Part shown: one piece after another, positions 38,500 to 48,327 of the stretch
How positions within the stretch are numbered: position 1 is the first letter of the stretch
How the letters are laid out: each line of letters opens with the position of its first letter
NCBI GenBank assembly: GCA_027557655.1
Contig: CP064915.1
Location: 310,001-374,000, forward strand
Source: Candidatus Kinetoplastibacterium crithidii
Lineage (GTDB): Bacteria; Pseudomonadota; Gammaproteobacteria; Burkholderiales; Burkholderiaceae_B
Direction: 5' to 3'
DNA: 64,000 bases
The notes under the pieces: generated by a model
Database searches by the model: none
What the model was told of the DNA's origin: nothing
Seen by the model: the letters and a program-made list of their open reading frames with translations, nothing else
Made by a program: the position numbers and the translations under genes

Positions 38500-39789
38500 A
38501 TGAAGCCTGATATTACAACTTCTTTAAGTGCTTGGTTAGAATATTTAGAAATGATTCATCCAAAAAATATTGATTTAGGACTGGATCGAGTTAATAATAT
38601 TTTTAGAAGAATGAATCTTAAGATTGATGGAGTTAAATTTATTGTCGGAGGTACTAATGGTAAAGGATCTACCTGTGCTTTTTTAGAATCTTTCTTATTG
38701 GAGTCTGGTTATTCAGTTGGTTTATATACATCTCCACATATAATATCTTTTAATGAACGCATTCGTGTTAATGGTAGTAATATTAGTGATCAAGAAATAG
38801 TAGATAGTTTTTCTTTTATAGAAAATATTCGTAAAGAAATATCATTAACTTATTTTGAATATGCAACACTAGCAGCATTAAATATTTTTTCTAATAAGAA
38901 ACTAGATGTTCTCATACTGGAAGTGGGATTAGGAGGAAGACTAGACGCTGTAAATATTATAGATGCTGATTGTTCAATTATTACCAGTATAGGCATTGAT
39001 CATGTAGAATGGTTAGGTAGTACTAGAGATTCAATAGCTAAAGAAAAGTCATATATTTATAGAAAGCATAAATCAGCCATATGTGGAGATACTAATCCTC
39101 CTGATTCATTACTGAAATATGCGTATGGAATAGATGCAAATTTAAAATTAATTAATAAAGACTTTAGTTTTATAGTCAATCAGAAAAATAAATCTTGGTC
39201 TTATTTTGGCAAAAATTATAATTTTAGAGATTTACCAATGCCGAAATTATTTGGTAATTGTCAAATAATTAATGCTACTATAGCTTTATCAGCTTTAGAT
39301 TCGATATATCCAATATTATCAACTAATTATGAGATTATATCATTTGCGATTGAGAAGGTTTTTATACCAGCTAGATTCCAAGTTATCTCAAATAATCCAA
39401 GTTTAATAATAGATGTATCACATAACTCACATGCAGCAAGGGTGTTATCTGCTAATTTACAAAAAAGCAATAATTTTCATAAAACATATGCCATTATAGG
39501 AATGTTAAAAGATAAGGATATAAGAGAATTTATTAGAGTATTATCAAAAGATATAGATTATTGGTATTGTGCTAGTACATATGGAGCAAGAGGTTTATCT
39601 GCTATAGAGTTAGCAAATATTATAAAAATATCAATAAATATTGATGATAGTGCAGTTCATACTTTTCTGAATCCATATTATGCACTAAATGTAGCTTTAA
39701 GAAATTGTTCAAAATTAGATAGAATTATAGTATTTGGTTCCTTTGTTACAGTATCGGAGATATATAAAGCATATATAAATAAGTTATGA
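38500..39789 (+). CDS. folC: Folylpolyglutamate / dihydrofolate synthase
   Basis: A 429-residue Mur-ligase-family enzyme. The P-loop is VGGTNGKGSTCAFLE, followed by GLYTSPHIISFNERI, DVLILEVGLGGRLDAVN, SIGIDHVEWLG and DVSHNSHAA. It makes dihydrofolate and adds glutamates to folates. ATG 38500 is used; an upstream in-frame start at 38473 overlaps rph and has no homology. Full length. cvpA and purF follow, as in Bordetella, but the SPOR-domain gene usually between folC and cvpA is missing. Confidence 0.95.
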   Translation: MKPDITTSLSAWLEYLEMIHPKNIDLGLDRVNNIFRRMNLKIDGVKFIVGGTNGKGSTCAFLESFLLESGYSVGLYTSPHIISFNERIRVNGSNISDQEIVDSFSFIENIRKEISLTYFEYATLAALNIFSNKKLDVLILEVGLGGRLDAVNIIDADCSIITSIGIDHVEWLGSTRDSIAKEKSYIYRKHKSAICGDTNPPDSLLKYAYGIDANLKLINKDFSFIVNQKNKSWSYFGKNYNFRDLPMPKLFGNCQIINATIALSALDSIYPILSTNYEIISFAIEKVFIPARFQVISNNPSLIIDVSHNSHAARVLSANLQKSNNFHKTYAIIGMLKDKDIREFIRVLSKDIDYWYCASTYGARGLSAIELANIIKISINIDDSAVHTFLNPYYALNVALRNCSKLDRIIVFGSFVTVSEIYKAYINKL

Positions 39790-39916
39790 TATTTTATTAA
39801 TTATAAAATTTGATCAAAAATTCATATTTATTTACTATTAGAATTTCTGATTTATTTTAAACTTGGTGTAGCATCCTTTTCGTAAAAATTTTATTATTTA
39901 ATTTTTATTTAAAACT

Positions 39917-40408
39917 GTGAATTATTTTGACTTTCTTGTATTATTTATTTTGATTATTTCTTCTTTTATAGGATTTTATCGTGGTTTTATAAAAGAAGTC
40001 ATATCTTTATTTACTTATATAATCTCATTCTTAATTACTGATTTAATCGGTGATATTTTATCGCCTTTTTTTGATTGTTATACAGATTCTATTTTACTGA
40101 AAGATGGTTTATCTTATTTAATAGTTTTATTTTTATCATTATTATTTTGTTCTTTGATTGCGAATATAGTGTCTTTTTTTATAAATAAAACAGATATTTC
40201 AAATATAAATAGAATATTTGGGGCAATATTTGGTTTTTTTAGAGGTCTTTTTCTAGTATTATTAATAGTTGTATTTTTTTGTTTTACCAATTTATCGCAA
40301 GAATTATATTGGATTGATAGTATTTTTATAGATACTATTATGATTTTAATTGAGAATATTAAATTATATTTACCTTATTCTTCCAAATTAAAAGAGTTGT
40401 TGCCTTAA
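39917..40408 (+). CDS. cvpA: CvpA family membrane protein
   Basis: A 163-residue membrane protein with four hydrophobic spans. The N-terminus MNYFDFLVLFILIISSFIGF and GFYRGFIKEVISL match CvpA. The start is GTG 39917. CvpA was named for colicin V production in E. coli; it is a conserved inner-membrane protein of poorly defined envelope function. It lies directly before purF, a widely conserved pairing. Confidence 0.9.
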   Translation: MNYFDFLVLFILIISSFIGFYRGFIKEVISLFTYIISFLITDLIGDILSPFFDCYTDSILLKDGLSYLIVLFLSLLFCSLIANIVSFFINKTDISNINRIFGAIFGFFRGLFLVLLIVVFFCFTNLSQELYWIDSIFIDTIMILIENIKLYLPYSSKLKELLP

Positions 40409-40429
40409 TAATTATCAAGGGAAATAATT

Positions 40430-41887
40430 ATGTGTGGAATTGTTGGTGTTATTGGACGTAGCCAAGTAAATCAGCTTATATATGATAGTCTTTTGCTGCT
40501 GCAACATAGAGGTCAAGATGCAGCTGGTATTGCTACATCTAATAATGGTTTATTTAATCTTCATAAATCACATGGACTCGTAAGAGATGTATTTAGATCT
40601 CATAACATGCTTTCTTTGCCAGGATGTCAAGGTATAGGGCAGGTACGTTATCCTACTGCAGGTTCTAACAATAGTGAACATGAGGCTCAACCTTTTTATG
40701 TTAATGCTCCTTTTGGTATAATGTTTGCTCATAATGGTAATTTAACAAATTGGAAAGAATTAAGAGAATCTTTGTTTAAAGTAGATCAAAGACATATAAA
40801 TACTAATTCTGATTCAGAAGTTTTATTAAATATATTTGCACATGAACTACATTCAGTTTCAAGTGGAGTTTCTTTGGATGAAAATGCTATTTTTAAAGCA
40901 GTAGAAAATCTACATAAACGCGTACGTGGTGCTTATGCTGTAGTTTCATTAATATCAGGCTATGGTTTAGTTGCTTTTCGTGATATATATGGTATTAGAC
41001 CTTTATGTATAGGTCGTCAAGATACAGATAAAGGTGTTGAGTGGATGATAGCATCTGAATCTGTAGCATTGGAAGGGAATGGATTTAAATTTATAAGAGA
41101 TGTAGCACCAGGAGAAACTATATTTATAGATTTAGATGGTAATTTTTATAGTAAAGTTTGTTCTGATAAAAGTGTATTGACACCTTGCATATTCGAATAT
41201 ATTTATTTTGCTAGACCTGATTCTTTTATAGATGGAGTATCTGTTTATGATGCTCGTTTGCGTATGGGTGAATATCTAGCAGCAAAAATTGCAAAGGAAA
41301 TCAAGTCAGGTGATATAGATGTTGTTATTCCAATACCAGATTCATCTCGTCCTGCTGCTATGCAACTTGCTGATTGTTTAAATTTAGATTATAGGGAAGG
41401 TCTTATTAAAAATAGGTATGTAGGTAGAACTTTTATAATGCCTGGACAATCTGTACGTAGGAAGTCTGTAAGACAAAAATTAAATACCATTGCTACTGAG
41501 TTTAAAAATAAAAATGTACTTTTGGTAGATGATTCAATAGTTAGAGGAACTACAAGCAAGGAAATAGTAGAAATGGCTCGTTCTGTTGGTGCAAGAAAAG
41601 TTTATTTTGCATCTGCAGCTGCTCCAATTAGATATCAAAATGTTTATGGTATAGATATGCCTACTCCAAATGAGCTAGTTGCTTCTAATCGTACTGAAGA
41701 AGAGGTAGGAAAATTTATAGGAAGTGATTATTTAATATATCAGAATATAGAAGATATGGAACAGTCTGTAAGATGTATAAAGCCATCATTAACTAATTTT
41801 GAGGCTTCTTGTTTTAATGGAATTTATATTACAGGAGATGTAAATTCAGAATATTTATCTAATTTGAGTAATACTAGGACTTCTTAA
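40430..41887 (+). CDS. purF: Amidophosphoribosyltransferase
   Basis: A 485-residue PurF. The catalytic Cys2 lies in MCGIVGVIG, the glutaminase domain has HRGQDAAGIAT and AHNGNLTN, and the PRPP site is VLLVDDSIVRGTTS. It makes phosphoribosylamine from PRPP and glutamine, the first step of purine synthesis. Full length. GGAA precedes the ATG. A palindromic terminator follows, separating it from the convergent dsbB. Confidence 0.97.
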   Translation: MCGIVGVIGRSQVNQLIYDSLLLLQHRGQDAAGIATSNNGLFNLHKSHGLVRDVFRSHNMLSLPGCQGIGQVRYPTAGSNNSEHEAQPFYVNAPFGIMFAHNGNLTNWKELRESLFKVDQRHINTNSDSEVLLNIFAHELHSVSSGVSLDENAIFKAVENLHKRVRGAYAVVSLISGYGLVAFRDIYGIRPLCIGRQDTDKGVEWMIASESVALEGNGFKFIRDVAPGETIFIDLDGNFYSKVCSDKSVLTPCIFEYIYFARPDSFIDGVSVYDARLRMGEYLAAKIAKEIKSGDIDVVIPIPDSSRPAAMQLADCLNLDYREGLIKNRYVGRTFIMPGQSVRRKSVRQKLNTIATEFKNKNVLLVDDSIVRGTTSKEIVEMARSVGARKVYFASAAAPIRYQNVYGIDMPTPNELVASNRTEEEVGKFIGSDYLIYQNIEDMEQSVRCIKPSLTNFEASCFNGIYITGDVNSEYLSNLSNTRTS

Positions 41888-41895
41888 CTATAAGA

Positions 41896-41929
41896 AATAA
41901 ACAACGCATATGCATATGCGTTGTTTATT
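41896..41929. terminator. Palindromic terminator between purF and dsbB
   Basis: A perfect 34-base palindrome (17+17) with core AACGCATATGCATATGCGTT lies 9 bases after the purF stop and 8 bases before the dsbB stop. It can serve both converging genes. Confidence 0.82.
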
Positions 41930-41937
41930 ATATTTAG

Positions 41938-42435
41938 TTATTCTTTTTTTAGAAAAATAGAAAGGGATATGAATGTTAATAAAATAAAAATAGATAGACT
42001 AAAAATAAAATATTCTATTCCAAATAATGTAACAGGATCATCTGCACATGATGCATATATATTAAATAACCATGGTATAGCAGAATCAAACCCACTGTTA
42101 CTAATTATTTTATCCGCCGCTGTTGATGTTGTGCATGATAAGTCATCTGAAGAAAATATTTTTTGAAGACAAGCTGCTAAAATACCTAATATTCCAAGAG
42201 CCGAAATCGAAAGTGCTGATATCCTGGATATTATTACTTTATTTAGAAAAAAACTAATTAAAGAAATTATGCCTATTAAGAAAAATAATAATCTTTGGAT
42301 AACACACCATGCACATGGTTGCATATCAAAAAAATGTTGCGATATTAAAGCAATTAGTATTGAAAAAAAACTTAATATAAAAATTATAAGAAAAAGCTTA
42401 TTTCTAAAATGATTTTGCTTTATTTGCTTGTTCAT
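41938..42435 (-). CDS. dsbB: Disulfide bond formation protein B
   Basis: A 165-residue inner-membrane protein with four predicted spans. The first periplasmic loop has the redox pair in PCAWCVIQR, and the second loop has cysteines in DDLSCTT and YASCADD. DsbB reoxidises DsbA using quinones. Full length. Its retention implies continued oxidative folding of periplasmic or outer-membrane proteins. It lies downstream of marC on the same strand. Confidence 0.9.
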   Translation of the reverse strand: MNKQIKQNHFRNKLFLIIFILSFFSILIALISQHFFDMQPCAWCVIQRLLFFLIGIISLISFFLNKVIISRISALSISALGILGILAACLQKIFSSDDLSCTTSTAADKIISNSGFDSAIPWLFNIYASCADDPVTLFGIEYFIFSLSIFILLTFISLSIFLKKE

Positions 42436-42483
42436 AGTGCTATTTTCATTCTATGCAAATTAAATTAATTACAAAATCTATTT

Positions 42484-43146
42484 TTATAAAAAAGTATTAA
42501 CTAGACCTTGTATGCCAACCCAACATATTTGTACTCCTAGGCATAACATAATGAATGCAGATAATCTCATAAATACAGCAGTGCCACTTTTACCAAGTTT
42601 GTTAAGCATTTGAGCAGAGAATTTCATACATATGTAGAGAGCAAAAGTAGCTAATAAAATGGCTGGAATTGCTCCAGATAATCTTAAAAGTATTATTGAT
42701 GGTTGTTCGTCTATTAATGAAACACCAACAGTTATGGCTCCAGCAATTGCACCAGGACCAAATGTTACAGGAAAAGTTAGAGGATAAAATGACCTGGAAT
42801 TTGCCATTTCCAAAGACATGGATTTTGTTTGATCAGATTCACCTGAAGAGTTGTCATCATTTGCAGTAACTAAATTCCAGGCACTATACATTATAAGCAT
42901 ACCACCACCTAAACGAACTATAGGTAGTGAAATACCAAATAACATTAATATGCCATTGCCTACCAACATAGTGGATATAAGCATAATAGTAACATTTATG
43001 CCAACTTTTTTTGCTAGCATTAATCTAGTTTCTGGAGATGCTCCTTCTGTCATAGAAAGAAATATAGGTGCGATGGCAGGTGGGTTTAGAAAAGGCAATA
43101 AAGTAGCCAATGTGAAAAGAAAACTTTTTATTAATGGATCTATCAT
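42484..43146 (-). CDS. marC: MarC-family integral membrane protein
   Basis: A 220-residue protein with six hydrophobic spans. LLPFLNPPAIAPIFLSMTEG and FYPLTFPVTFGPGAIAGAIT match the MarC/UPF0056 family. Despite the name, a role in multiple antibiotic resistance was not upheld and the function is unknown. It lies between map and dsbB on the minus strand. Confidence 0.88.
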   Translation of the reverse strand: MIDPLIKSFLFTLATLLPFLNPPAIAPIFLSMTEGASPETRLMLAKKVGINVTIMLISTMLVGNGILMLFGISLPIVRLGGGMLIMYSAWNLVTANDDNSSGESDQTKSMSLEMANSRSFYPLTFPVTFGPGAIAGAITVGVSLIDEQPSIILLRLSGAIPAILLATFALYICMKFSAQMLNKLGKSGTAVFMRLSAFIMLCLGVQICWVGIQGLVNTFL

Positions 43147-43194
43147 AATTTTTACAAATAAAAATATAATTGGTTAGTGTTTGTTTATTAAAAA

Positions 43195-43214
43195 CTTACA
43201 TTTTACTATGTAAG
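43195..43214 (-). terminator. Probable terminator between map and marC
   Basis: On the minus strand CTTACAT/ATGTAAG (7 bp, 6-base loop) is followed by TTTTT. A second, weaker hairpin (TATCA/TGATA) flanked by A- and T-tracts lies just beside it at about 43213-43247. Both fall between the map stop and the marC start. Confidence 0.5.
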
Positions 43215-43401
43215 AAAAACATATCATTCTGTGATAAGTTTTTTTCTTAGTGATTATAATTATATACTAAGTTAGTAGTATTGCTCCTTTAGATGCACAT
43301 ATAGACTTCTCCTAATTAAGGTGATAATACATGGCAATATAACAATAACATAATTATTATATTTTAAGAAAATACTTATATAAATACTATTAATATATCT
43401 T

Positions 43402-44208
43402 TTAAAATTCTTTTTTCACAAAAGAAGGAACTTTTTCCATACCTGGTGATTTTGTTAATATTTCATAGCCATCATCTGTGACAAGTATAGTGTGTTCCCA
43501 TTGTGCCGATAAACTATGGTCTTTTGTCACAACAGTCCATCCGTCTTTGAGATGTTTTATTTCTTTACGACCTGCATTTATCATCGGTTCTATAGTTATC
43601 AACATTCCTGTTTTTAGATATTCTCCTGTATTAGGTCTACCATAGTTTAATACTTGTGGATCTTCATGAAAATTTCGTCCTATCCCATGTCCACAATATT
43701 CTCTTACAACTGAGAAACCAGATGATTCAGCATGTTTTTGTATTGCATAACCTATATCTCCAAGTCTGGCTTCATTACGAACTTGTTCTATTCCTTTCCA
43801 CATGCATTCGTGAGTAATATCAGCAAGCCTTTTGCCCAATATATTAGGTTCTCCTACATGATACATTCTACTTGTATCTCCATACCAGCCATCTTTTATT
43901 ATTGTTACATCTATATTTAGTGAGTCTCCATCCTTTAAAATCTTTTCACCAGGTATTCCATGACATACTTGGTGATTTACTGAAGTACATATTGAACCAG
44001 TAAAAGGCGTATATCCTTCTGGAGCATAACCTATAGTTGCTGATTTTACATGTAATTCTTCAGTCATATACGTAAAACATAACTTATCTAATTCCCCAGT
44101 AGTTATACCTGGCCTAATATAGGGGTGTATAAAATCAAGTATTTTTGCTGCAGCTTTACATGCAGCACGCATTTTTTCTAGATCATTAATGTTTGTAATT
44201 ATTCCCAT
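43402..44208 (-). CDS. map: Methionine aminopeptidase, type I
   Basis: A 268-residue enzyme. Metal ligands are visible in NIDVTIIKDGWYGDTSRM (two Asp), GHGIGRNFHEDP (His), TIEPMINAG (Glu) and WEHTILVT (Glu). It removes N-terminal methionine from nascent proteins and is essential. Full length. It is divergent from rpsB, the usual map/rpsB arrangement, with about 300 bases between the starts. Confidence 0.97.
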   Translation of the reverse strand: MGIITNINDLEKMRAACKAAAKILDFIHPYIRPGITTGELDKLCFTYMTEELHVKSATIGYAPEGYTPFTGSICTSVNHQVCHGIPGEKILKDGDSLNIDVTIIKDGWYGDTSRMYHVGEPNILGKRLADITHECMWKGIEQVRNEARLGDIGYAIQKHAESSGFSVVREYCGHGIGRNFHEDPQVLNYGRPNTGEYLKTGMLITIEPMINAGRKEIKHLKDGWTVVTKDHSLSAQWEHTILVTDDGYEILTKSPGMEKVPSFVKKEF

Positions 44209-44321
44209 TTTAAACTTTATAGTTATCTTATTTAGTTAGTACAATATGTATGTAAAGTTATTTATTTACAACGTAATAAATATGCTAATTATATAATAAT
44301 ATTAATTATAATTTTTTTTAC

Positions 44322-44351
44322 AAAATAAGCTTTATATATAAAGCTTATTTT
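44322..44351. repeat. Perfect 30-base palindrome in the map-rpsB gap
   Basis: AAAATAAGCTTTATA is followed at once by its exact complement. It is flanked by a T-rich tract on the left and TTGC on the right. It lies between divergent genes, where an ordinary terminator is not expected, so it may be an operator, a transcript insulator or a cruciform. Confidence 0.6.
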
Positions 44352-44404
44352 TGCATTATACTCTACATAGATTTTTTGATTAATGTATAATTAATAAATA
44401 TTTT

Positions 44405-44422
44405 CATAGAATATATTCTATG
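44405..44422. repeat. Perfect 18-base palindrome upstream of rpsB
   Basis: CATAGAATATATTCTATG is an exact palindrome about 90 bases before the rpsB start. A TATAAT hexamer at 44386-44391 lies just upstream and could be a -10 element, though no good -35 is visible. The palindrome may therefore be at the start of the rpsB leader. Confidence 0.45.
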
Positions 44423-44442
44423 TAATTAATAATTATATTTGC

Positions 44443-44485
44443 ACAACACATTATCCAGGGTGTCATTTTGATGCTTATGTGTTGT
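44443..44485 (+). promoter_or_regulatory. rpsB leader stem-loop, possible S2 autoregulatory site
   Basis: ACAACACAT (44443-44451) pairs perfectly with ATGTGTTGT (44477-44485), enclosing a 25-base loop with TATCCAGGGTGTC. It is 25 bases before the rpsB ATG and unusually G+C-containing for this region. In other proteobacteria S2 represses its own mRNA through a structured leader. I infer a similar role here from position and structure. Confidence 0.45.
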
Positions 44486-44510
44486 AAGAAACTAACCCTT
44501 GGAGTTTTGT

Positions 44511-45251
44511 ATGTCTATAATGCGTGAAATGTTAGAAGCTGGTGTCCACTTTGGCCATCAAACTCGTTATTGGAATCCAAAAATGTCTCAGTATATTTTT
44601 GGACAAAGAAATAAAATACATATAATTAATTTAGAAAAAACTGTAGAAAAATATTTAGAAGCTGTTGAATTTGTAAAGAAATCTTCTGCATCTGGTTCTG
44701 TAATACTATTTGTTGGAACAAAAAGAGCAGCTCGTGAATTTATTGCTGCGGAATCCATTAGATGTGGAATGCCTTATGTTAATCATAGATGGCTTGGAGG
44801 AATGCTTACAAATTTTAAAACTGTTAAGTCTTCTATCAAGCGTCTAAAAGAAATGGAAAACATGCTTGAAAATGGCGATATAGAAAAAATGACTAAAAAG
44901 GAATCGCTTTTATTTCATCGTGAACTTGAAAAATTAAATAGAGCTATAGGTGGCATTAAGAATATAGGTGGTTTGCCTGATGTTCTATTCGTCGTTGATG
45001 TTGGTTATCATAAAATTGCTATAGCTGAAGCTAAAGCTCTTGGAATAAAAGTAGTTGGGGTTGTTGATACAAATCATTCACCTGATGGTGTTGATTATGT
45101 TATTCCTGGTAATGATGATTCAGCAAAAGCCATATCTTTTTATGTTAAGGGTATTGCTGATGCTGTACTGGATGGACGTAAAAAGAAATTAGATAATACT
45201 GTAAATGAAATTAGAGATGATTTAGAAGAATTTATAGAAGATAAGTCTTAA
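44511..45251 (+). CDS. rpsB: Ribosomal protein S2
   Basis: A 246-residue S2 beginning [20 protein letters not shown], with [20 protein letters not shown] and [20 protein letters not shown]. It is a 30S protein needed for S1 binding. ATG 44511 is chosen because GGAG lies 9 bases upstream; a TTG 12 bases earlier is not supported. Full length. It begins the rpsB-tsf-pyrH-frr run. Confidence 0.97.
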   Translation: MSIMREMLEAGVHFGHQTRYWNPKMSQYIFGQRNKIHIINLEKTVEKYLEAVEFVKKSSASGSVILFVGTKRAAREFIAAESIRCGMPYVNHRWLGGMLTNFKTVKSSIKRLKEMENMLENGDIEKMTKKESLLFHRELEKLNRAIGGIKNIGGLPDVLFVVDVGYHKIAIAEAKALGIKVVGVVDTNHSPDGVDYVIPGNDDSAKAISFYVKGIADAVLDGRKKKLDNTVNEIRDDLEEFIEDKS

Positions 45252-45283
45252 TTTACTTTATTAATTATATTTTGAGAAATTTT

Positions 45284-46162
45284 ATGACAAAGATTAATGC
45301 TTCCCTTGTGAAAGAGTTAAGGGAAAAAACTGATGCTCCTATGATGGAATGTAAAAAGGCTCTCATCGAATCTGAAGGTGATATTACTAGGGCTGAAGAA
45401 ATATTGAGAGTAAAGTTAGGAAGCAAAGCTAGCAAGGTTGCTTCTAGATTGGCTTCTGATGGATTAATTGGAATATATACATGTATTGAAAATGGTATGA
45501 GTATAGGAGCATTAGTAGAAGTCAATTGTGAAACAGATTTTGTTGCTAAAAATTCTGATTTTATTGATTTTGTTGATAATATTGCAAGAATTATTACTAA
45601 TAAAAATCCAGAAAATATTGATGCCTTGTTAAATTTACAATATAAAAATGATACTGTTGATGCTTTTAGATCAGCATTAGTAGGAAAAATTGGTGAGAAT
45701 ATTTCTATTCGTCGTTTTGATAGAATATGTTCTAGTAATAAGTTATCTAGTTACAATCACAATGGCAAAATTGGTGTTTTGGTTGATTTTGATGGAGAGC
45801 CTTCTCTTGGTAAAGATTTGGCCATGCATATAGCTGCTACAAGGCCTAAGGCAATTGATGAGAATGGTATTAGTCAAGAAGATCTTGCAGTTGAAAAATC
45901 TATTGCTAAAGAAAAAGCTATAAATTCTGGCAAATCTAAAGAAATAGTGGAAAAAATGATAGAAGGTTCTGTCCAGAAATTTCTTAAAGAAGTTACATTA
46001 TTATCTCAACATTTTATAAAGAATGATAAGCAGACTGTTAAGCAAATGCTAAAAGAGAATAATAGTAATATTAATAATTTTATCTATTATGCTGTTGGAG
46101 AAGGTATAGAGAAAAAAGATGTTGATTTTGCAGCTGAGGTAGCGGCAATGAGATCAAATTAA
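45284..46162 (+). CDS. tsf: Translation elongation factor Ts
   Basis: A 292-residue EF-Ts. The N-terminal UBA-like domain reads [20 protein letters not shown], and the core has [10 protein letters not shown] and HIAATRPKA. It recharges EF-Tu with GTP. ATG 45284 matches homologues ([10 protein letters not shown]); the open frame extends four codons upstream. Full length. It follows rpsB after about 32 bases. Confidence 0.97.
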   Translation: MTKINASLVKELREKTDAPMMECKKALIESEGDITRAEEILRVKLGSKASKVASRLASDGLIGIYTCIENGMSIGALVEVNCETDFVAKNSDFIDFVDNIARIITNKNPENIDALLNLQYKNDTVDAFRSALVGKIGENISIRRFDRICSSNKLSSYNHNGKIGVLVDFDGEPSLGKDLAMHIAATRPKAIDENGISQEDLAVEKSIAKEKAINSGKSKEIVEKMIEGSVQKFLKEVTLLSQHFIKNDKQTVKQMLKENNSNINNFIYYAVGEGIEKKDVDFAAEVAAMRSN

Positions 46163-46242
46163 TATCAATTTTTTATGCTTTTGTAATTTCAATAATGTTA
46201 TTGATTTTTTAAATTTAATTTAAGAATGCGGAATATATTATT

Positions 46243-46959
46243 ATGAATAATAAGCCATACAAAAGAGTTTTATTGAAGCTTTCTGGTGAAGCTTTGATGG
46301 GAAACGATTCTTTTGGTATTAATAGATCTACTATATCAAATATAACATCAGAAATTTCTAAGGTCTTTGATTTAGGTATAGAAATAGCTATTGTTATAGG
46401 TGGTGGTAATATATTCCGTGGAGTAGCACCAGGTGCGCAAGGAATGGATAGGGCGACAGCTGATTATATGGGTATGATGGCTACAATTATGAATGCCCTT
46501 GCTTTACAAGATTCTTTAAAATGCATTGGTTTAGATGCTAGAGTACAATCTGCCTTAAATATAGATCAAGTTGTAGAGCCATATATTAGACCAAAAGCTT
46601 TGCGTTATCTTGAAGAAGGAAAAATTGTTATATTTGCAGCTGGAACGGGCAATCCATTTTTTACCACTGATACAGCTGCGGCTTTGCGTGGTGCCGAAAT
46701 AGGTGCTGAAATAGTTTTAAAAGCTACTAAAGTAGATGGAATATATAGTTCTGATCCTAAAAAAGATCCATCAGCTACTAAATATTCAAATATTTGTTTT
46801 GATGAAGTGATTGTTCGTAGAATAGAAGTTATGGATGCTACAGCTTTTGCTTTGTGTCGTGATCATAATTTGCCAATAAATGTTTTTTCAATTTATAAAG
46901 AGAACGCATTGAAAAGAGTTGTTAGTGGTGAAAATGAAGGAACTTTAGTGCATATTTAA
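46243..46959 (+). CDS. pyrH: UMP kinase
   Basis: A 238-residue amino-acid-kinase-fold enzyme. Motifs are [38 protein letters not shown] and [17 protein letters not shown]. It phosphorylates UMP to UDP. Full length. It lies in the conserved rpsB-tsf-pyrH-frr order, with frr 11 bases downstream. Confidence 0.97.
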   Translation: MNNKPYKRVLLKLSGEALMGNDSFGINRSTISNITSEISKVFDLGIEIAIVIGGGNIFRGVAPGAQGMDRATADYMGMMATIMNALALQDSLKCIGLDARVQSALNIDQVVEPYIRPKALRYLEEGKIVIFAAGTGNPFFTTDTAAALRGAEIGAEIVLKATKVDGIYSSDPKKDPSATKYSNICFDEVIVRRIEVMDATAFALCRDHNLPINVFSIYKENALKRVVSGENEGTLVHI

Positions 46960-46970
46960 AAGGGTATTTT

Positions 46971-47534
46971 ATGGACTTAGATAGTGTTTGCAAATCAGCT
47001 GAGATAAAAATGAGTAAATCTGTTGATATGCTTAAATCAAATTTAGCAAAAATCCGTACTGGTCGTGCTCATACAGGTATATTAGATCATATAAAAATTG
47101 ATTATTATGGGTCGCCTTCTTTAATCAATAAAATAGCAAATATAAGTTTAACAGATTCGAGAACTATATCAGTTACTCCTTATGAAAAAAATATGTTTTC
47201 CAGTATTGAAAAGGCAATTAGAGAATCTGATTTGGGTTTAAATCCTATATCAATGGGTGGTAATTCAATTAAGGTACCAATGCCTCCTTTAACAGAAGAA
47301 AGACGTAAGGATTTAGTAAAAATATCAAAATCAGAAGGAGAAGAGTCTAAAATAGCTGTGCGTAATATACGTCGAGAATGTAATGAAATAGTTAAGAAAA
47401 TGTTAAAAGAAAAAGAAATATCAGAGAATGATGAAAGAAGAATTCAGGATTCTATACAGAAAATTACTGATGCAAAAATATCTGAAATAGATAAAATAAT
47501 AACTCAAAAAGAATCAGAGATAATGGTTATTTAA
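46971..47534 (+). CDS. frr: Ribosome recycling factor
   Basis: A 187-residue protein with KIRTGRAHTGILDHI, RTISVTPYEKNMFSSIEKAI and PPLTEERRKDLVKI, the RRF signatures. It splits post-termination ribosomes with EF-G. Full length. It is followed by uppS after 40 bases, continuing the same transcription direction. Confidence 0.97.
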   Translation: MDLDSVCKSAEIKMSKSVDMLKSNLAKIRTGRAHTGILDHIKIDYYGSPSLINKIANISLTDSRTISVTPYEKNMFSSIEKAIRESDLGLNPISMGGNSIKVPMPPLTEERRKDLVKISKSEGEESKIAVRNIRRECNEIVKKMLKEKEISENDERRIQDSIQKITDAKISEIDKIITQKESEIMVI

Positions 47535-47574
47535 TCCAAATTATTTTGATAATAAAATTCGTAAAATTTCAATT

Positions 47575-48297
47575 ATGTCAACTAATTTATCAATACCAAA
47601 GCATGTTGCTATTGTTATGGATGGTAATGGTCGTTGGGCTAGTAGTCGCTTTTTGCCAAGAAGTTCAGGTCATTTAAAGGGAATAAAATCAGCTGTTAGT
47701 ATTATTAATAAAAGTATGCAGTTAGGTACTAAGTATCTAACATTATTTGCTTTTAGTTCTGAAAATTGGAATCGTCCTCCTGAAGAAATATCTAATTTAA
47801 TAAATTTATTTACTAGAACTTTAGAAAATAAAGTTGATAGATTAATTTCTGAGGGTATTTGTTTTAATGTAATAGGAGATTTAAAAGCTTTTAATTATGA
47901 TTTGCAAGAATTAATTAATTATGCTGTACAAAAAACTTCTGATAATAAAAGATTTTATCTTACTGTTGCTGTAAATTATGGTGGGCGTTGGGATATTCTG
48001 CAGGCAATTAAGTTGATGTTTATTGATAAAGATAATTTCTCTTTTCAAAGAAATCTTCATGATTTAAATATAAATAATTTTAGTCATTATTTATCTATGT
48101 CTTGGGCTCCTGACCCTGATCTTCTTATTAGAACAGGAGGTGAGAAACGTATATCTAATTTTTTAATATGGCAATTAGCATATACTGAACTTTATTTTAC
48201 TGATATATATTGGCCAGATTTTACTCCATTAGACTTAGAAAAAGCTTTTGAATGGTATAAAACAAGAGAAAGAAGGTTTGGTAAGATTAATAGTTAA
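47575..48297 (+). CDS. uppS: Undecaprenyl diphosphate synthase
   Basis: A 240-residue cis-prenyltransferase. HVAIVMDGNGRWA holds the catalytic Asp and the phosphate-binding loop; FAFSSENWNRP and DLLIRTGGEKRISNF are also conserved. It makes C55 undecaprenyl diphosphate, the carrier for peptidoglycan and other envelope sugars. Full length. It agrees with murJ and mltG in implying active wall synthesis. Confidence 0.96.
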   Translation: MSTNLSIPKHVAIVMDGNGRWASSRFLPRSSGHLKGIKSAVSIINKSMQLGTKYLTLFAFSSENWNRPPEEISNLINLFTRTLENKVDRLISEGICFNVIGDLKAFNYDLQELINYAVQKTSDNKRFYLTVAVNYGGRWDILQAIKLMFIDKDNFSFQRNLHDLNINNFSHYLSMSWAPDPDLLIRTGGEKRISNFLIWQLAYTELYFTDIYWPDFTPLDLEKAFEWYKTRERRFGKINS

Positions 48298-48327
48298 TTA
48301 TTTGTAAATTTTTTAAGTGATATTGTA

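Noticed and set aside
42669..43177. Plus-strand open frames opposite marC
   Set aside because: Antisense shadows; low-complexity residues and no ribosome site.
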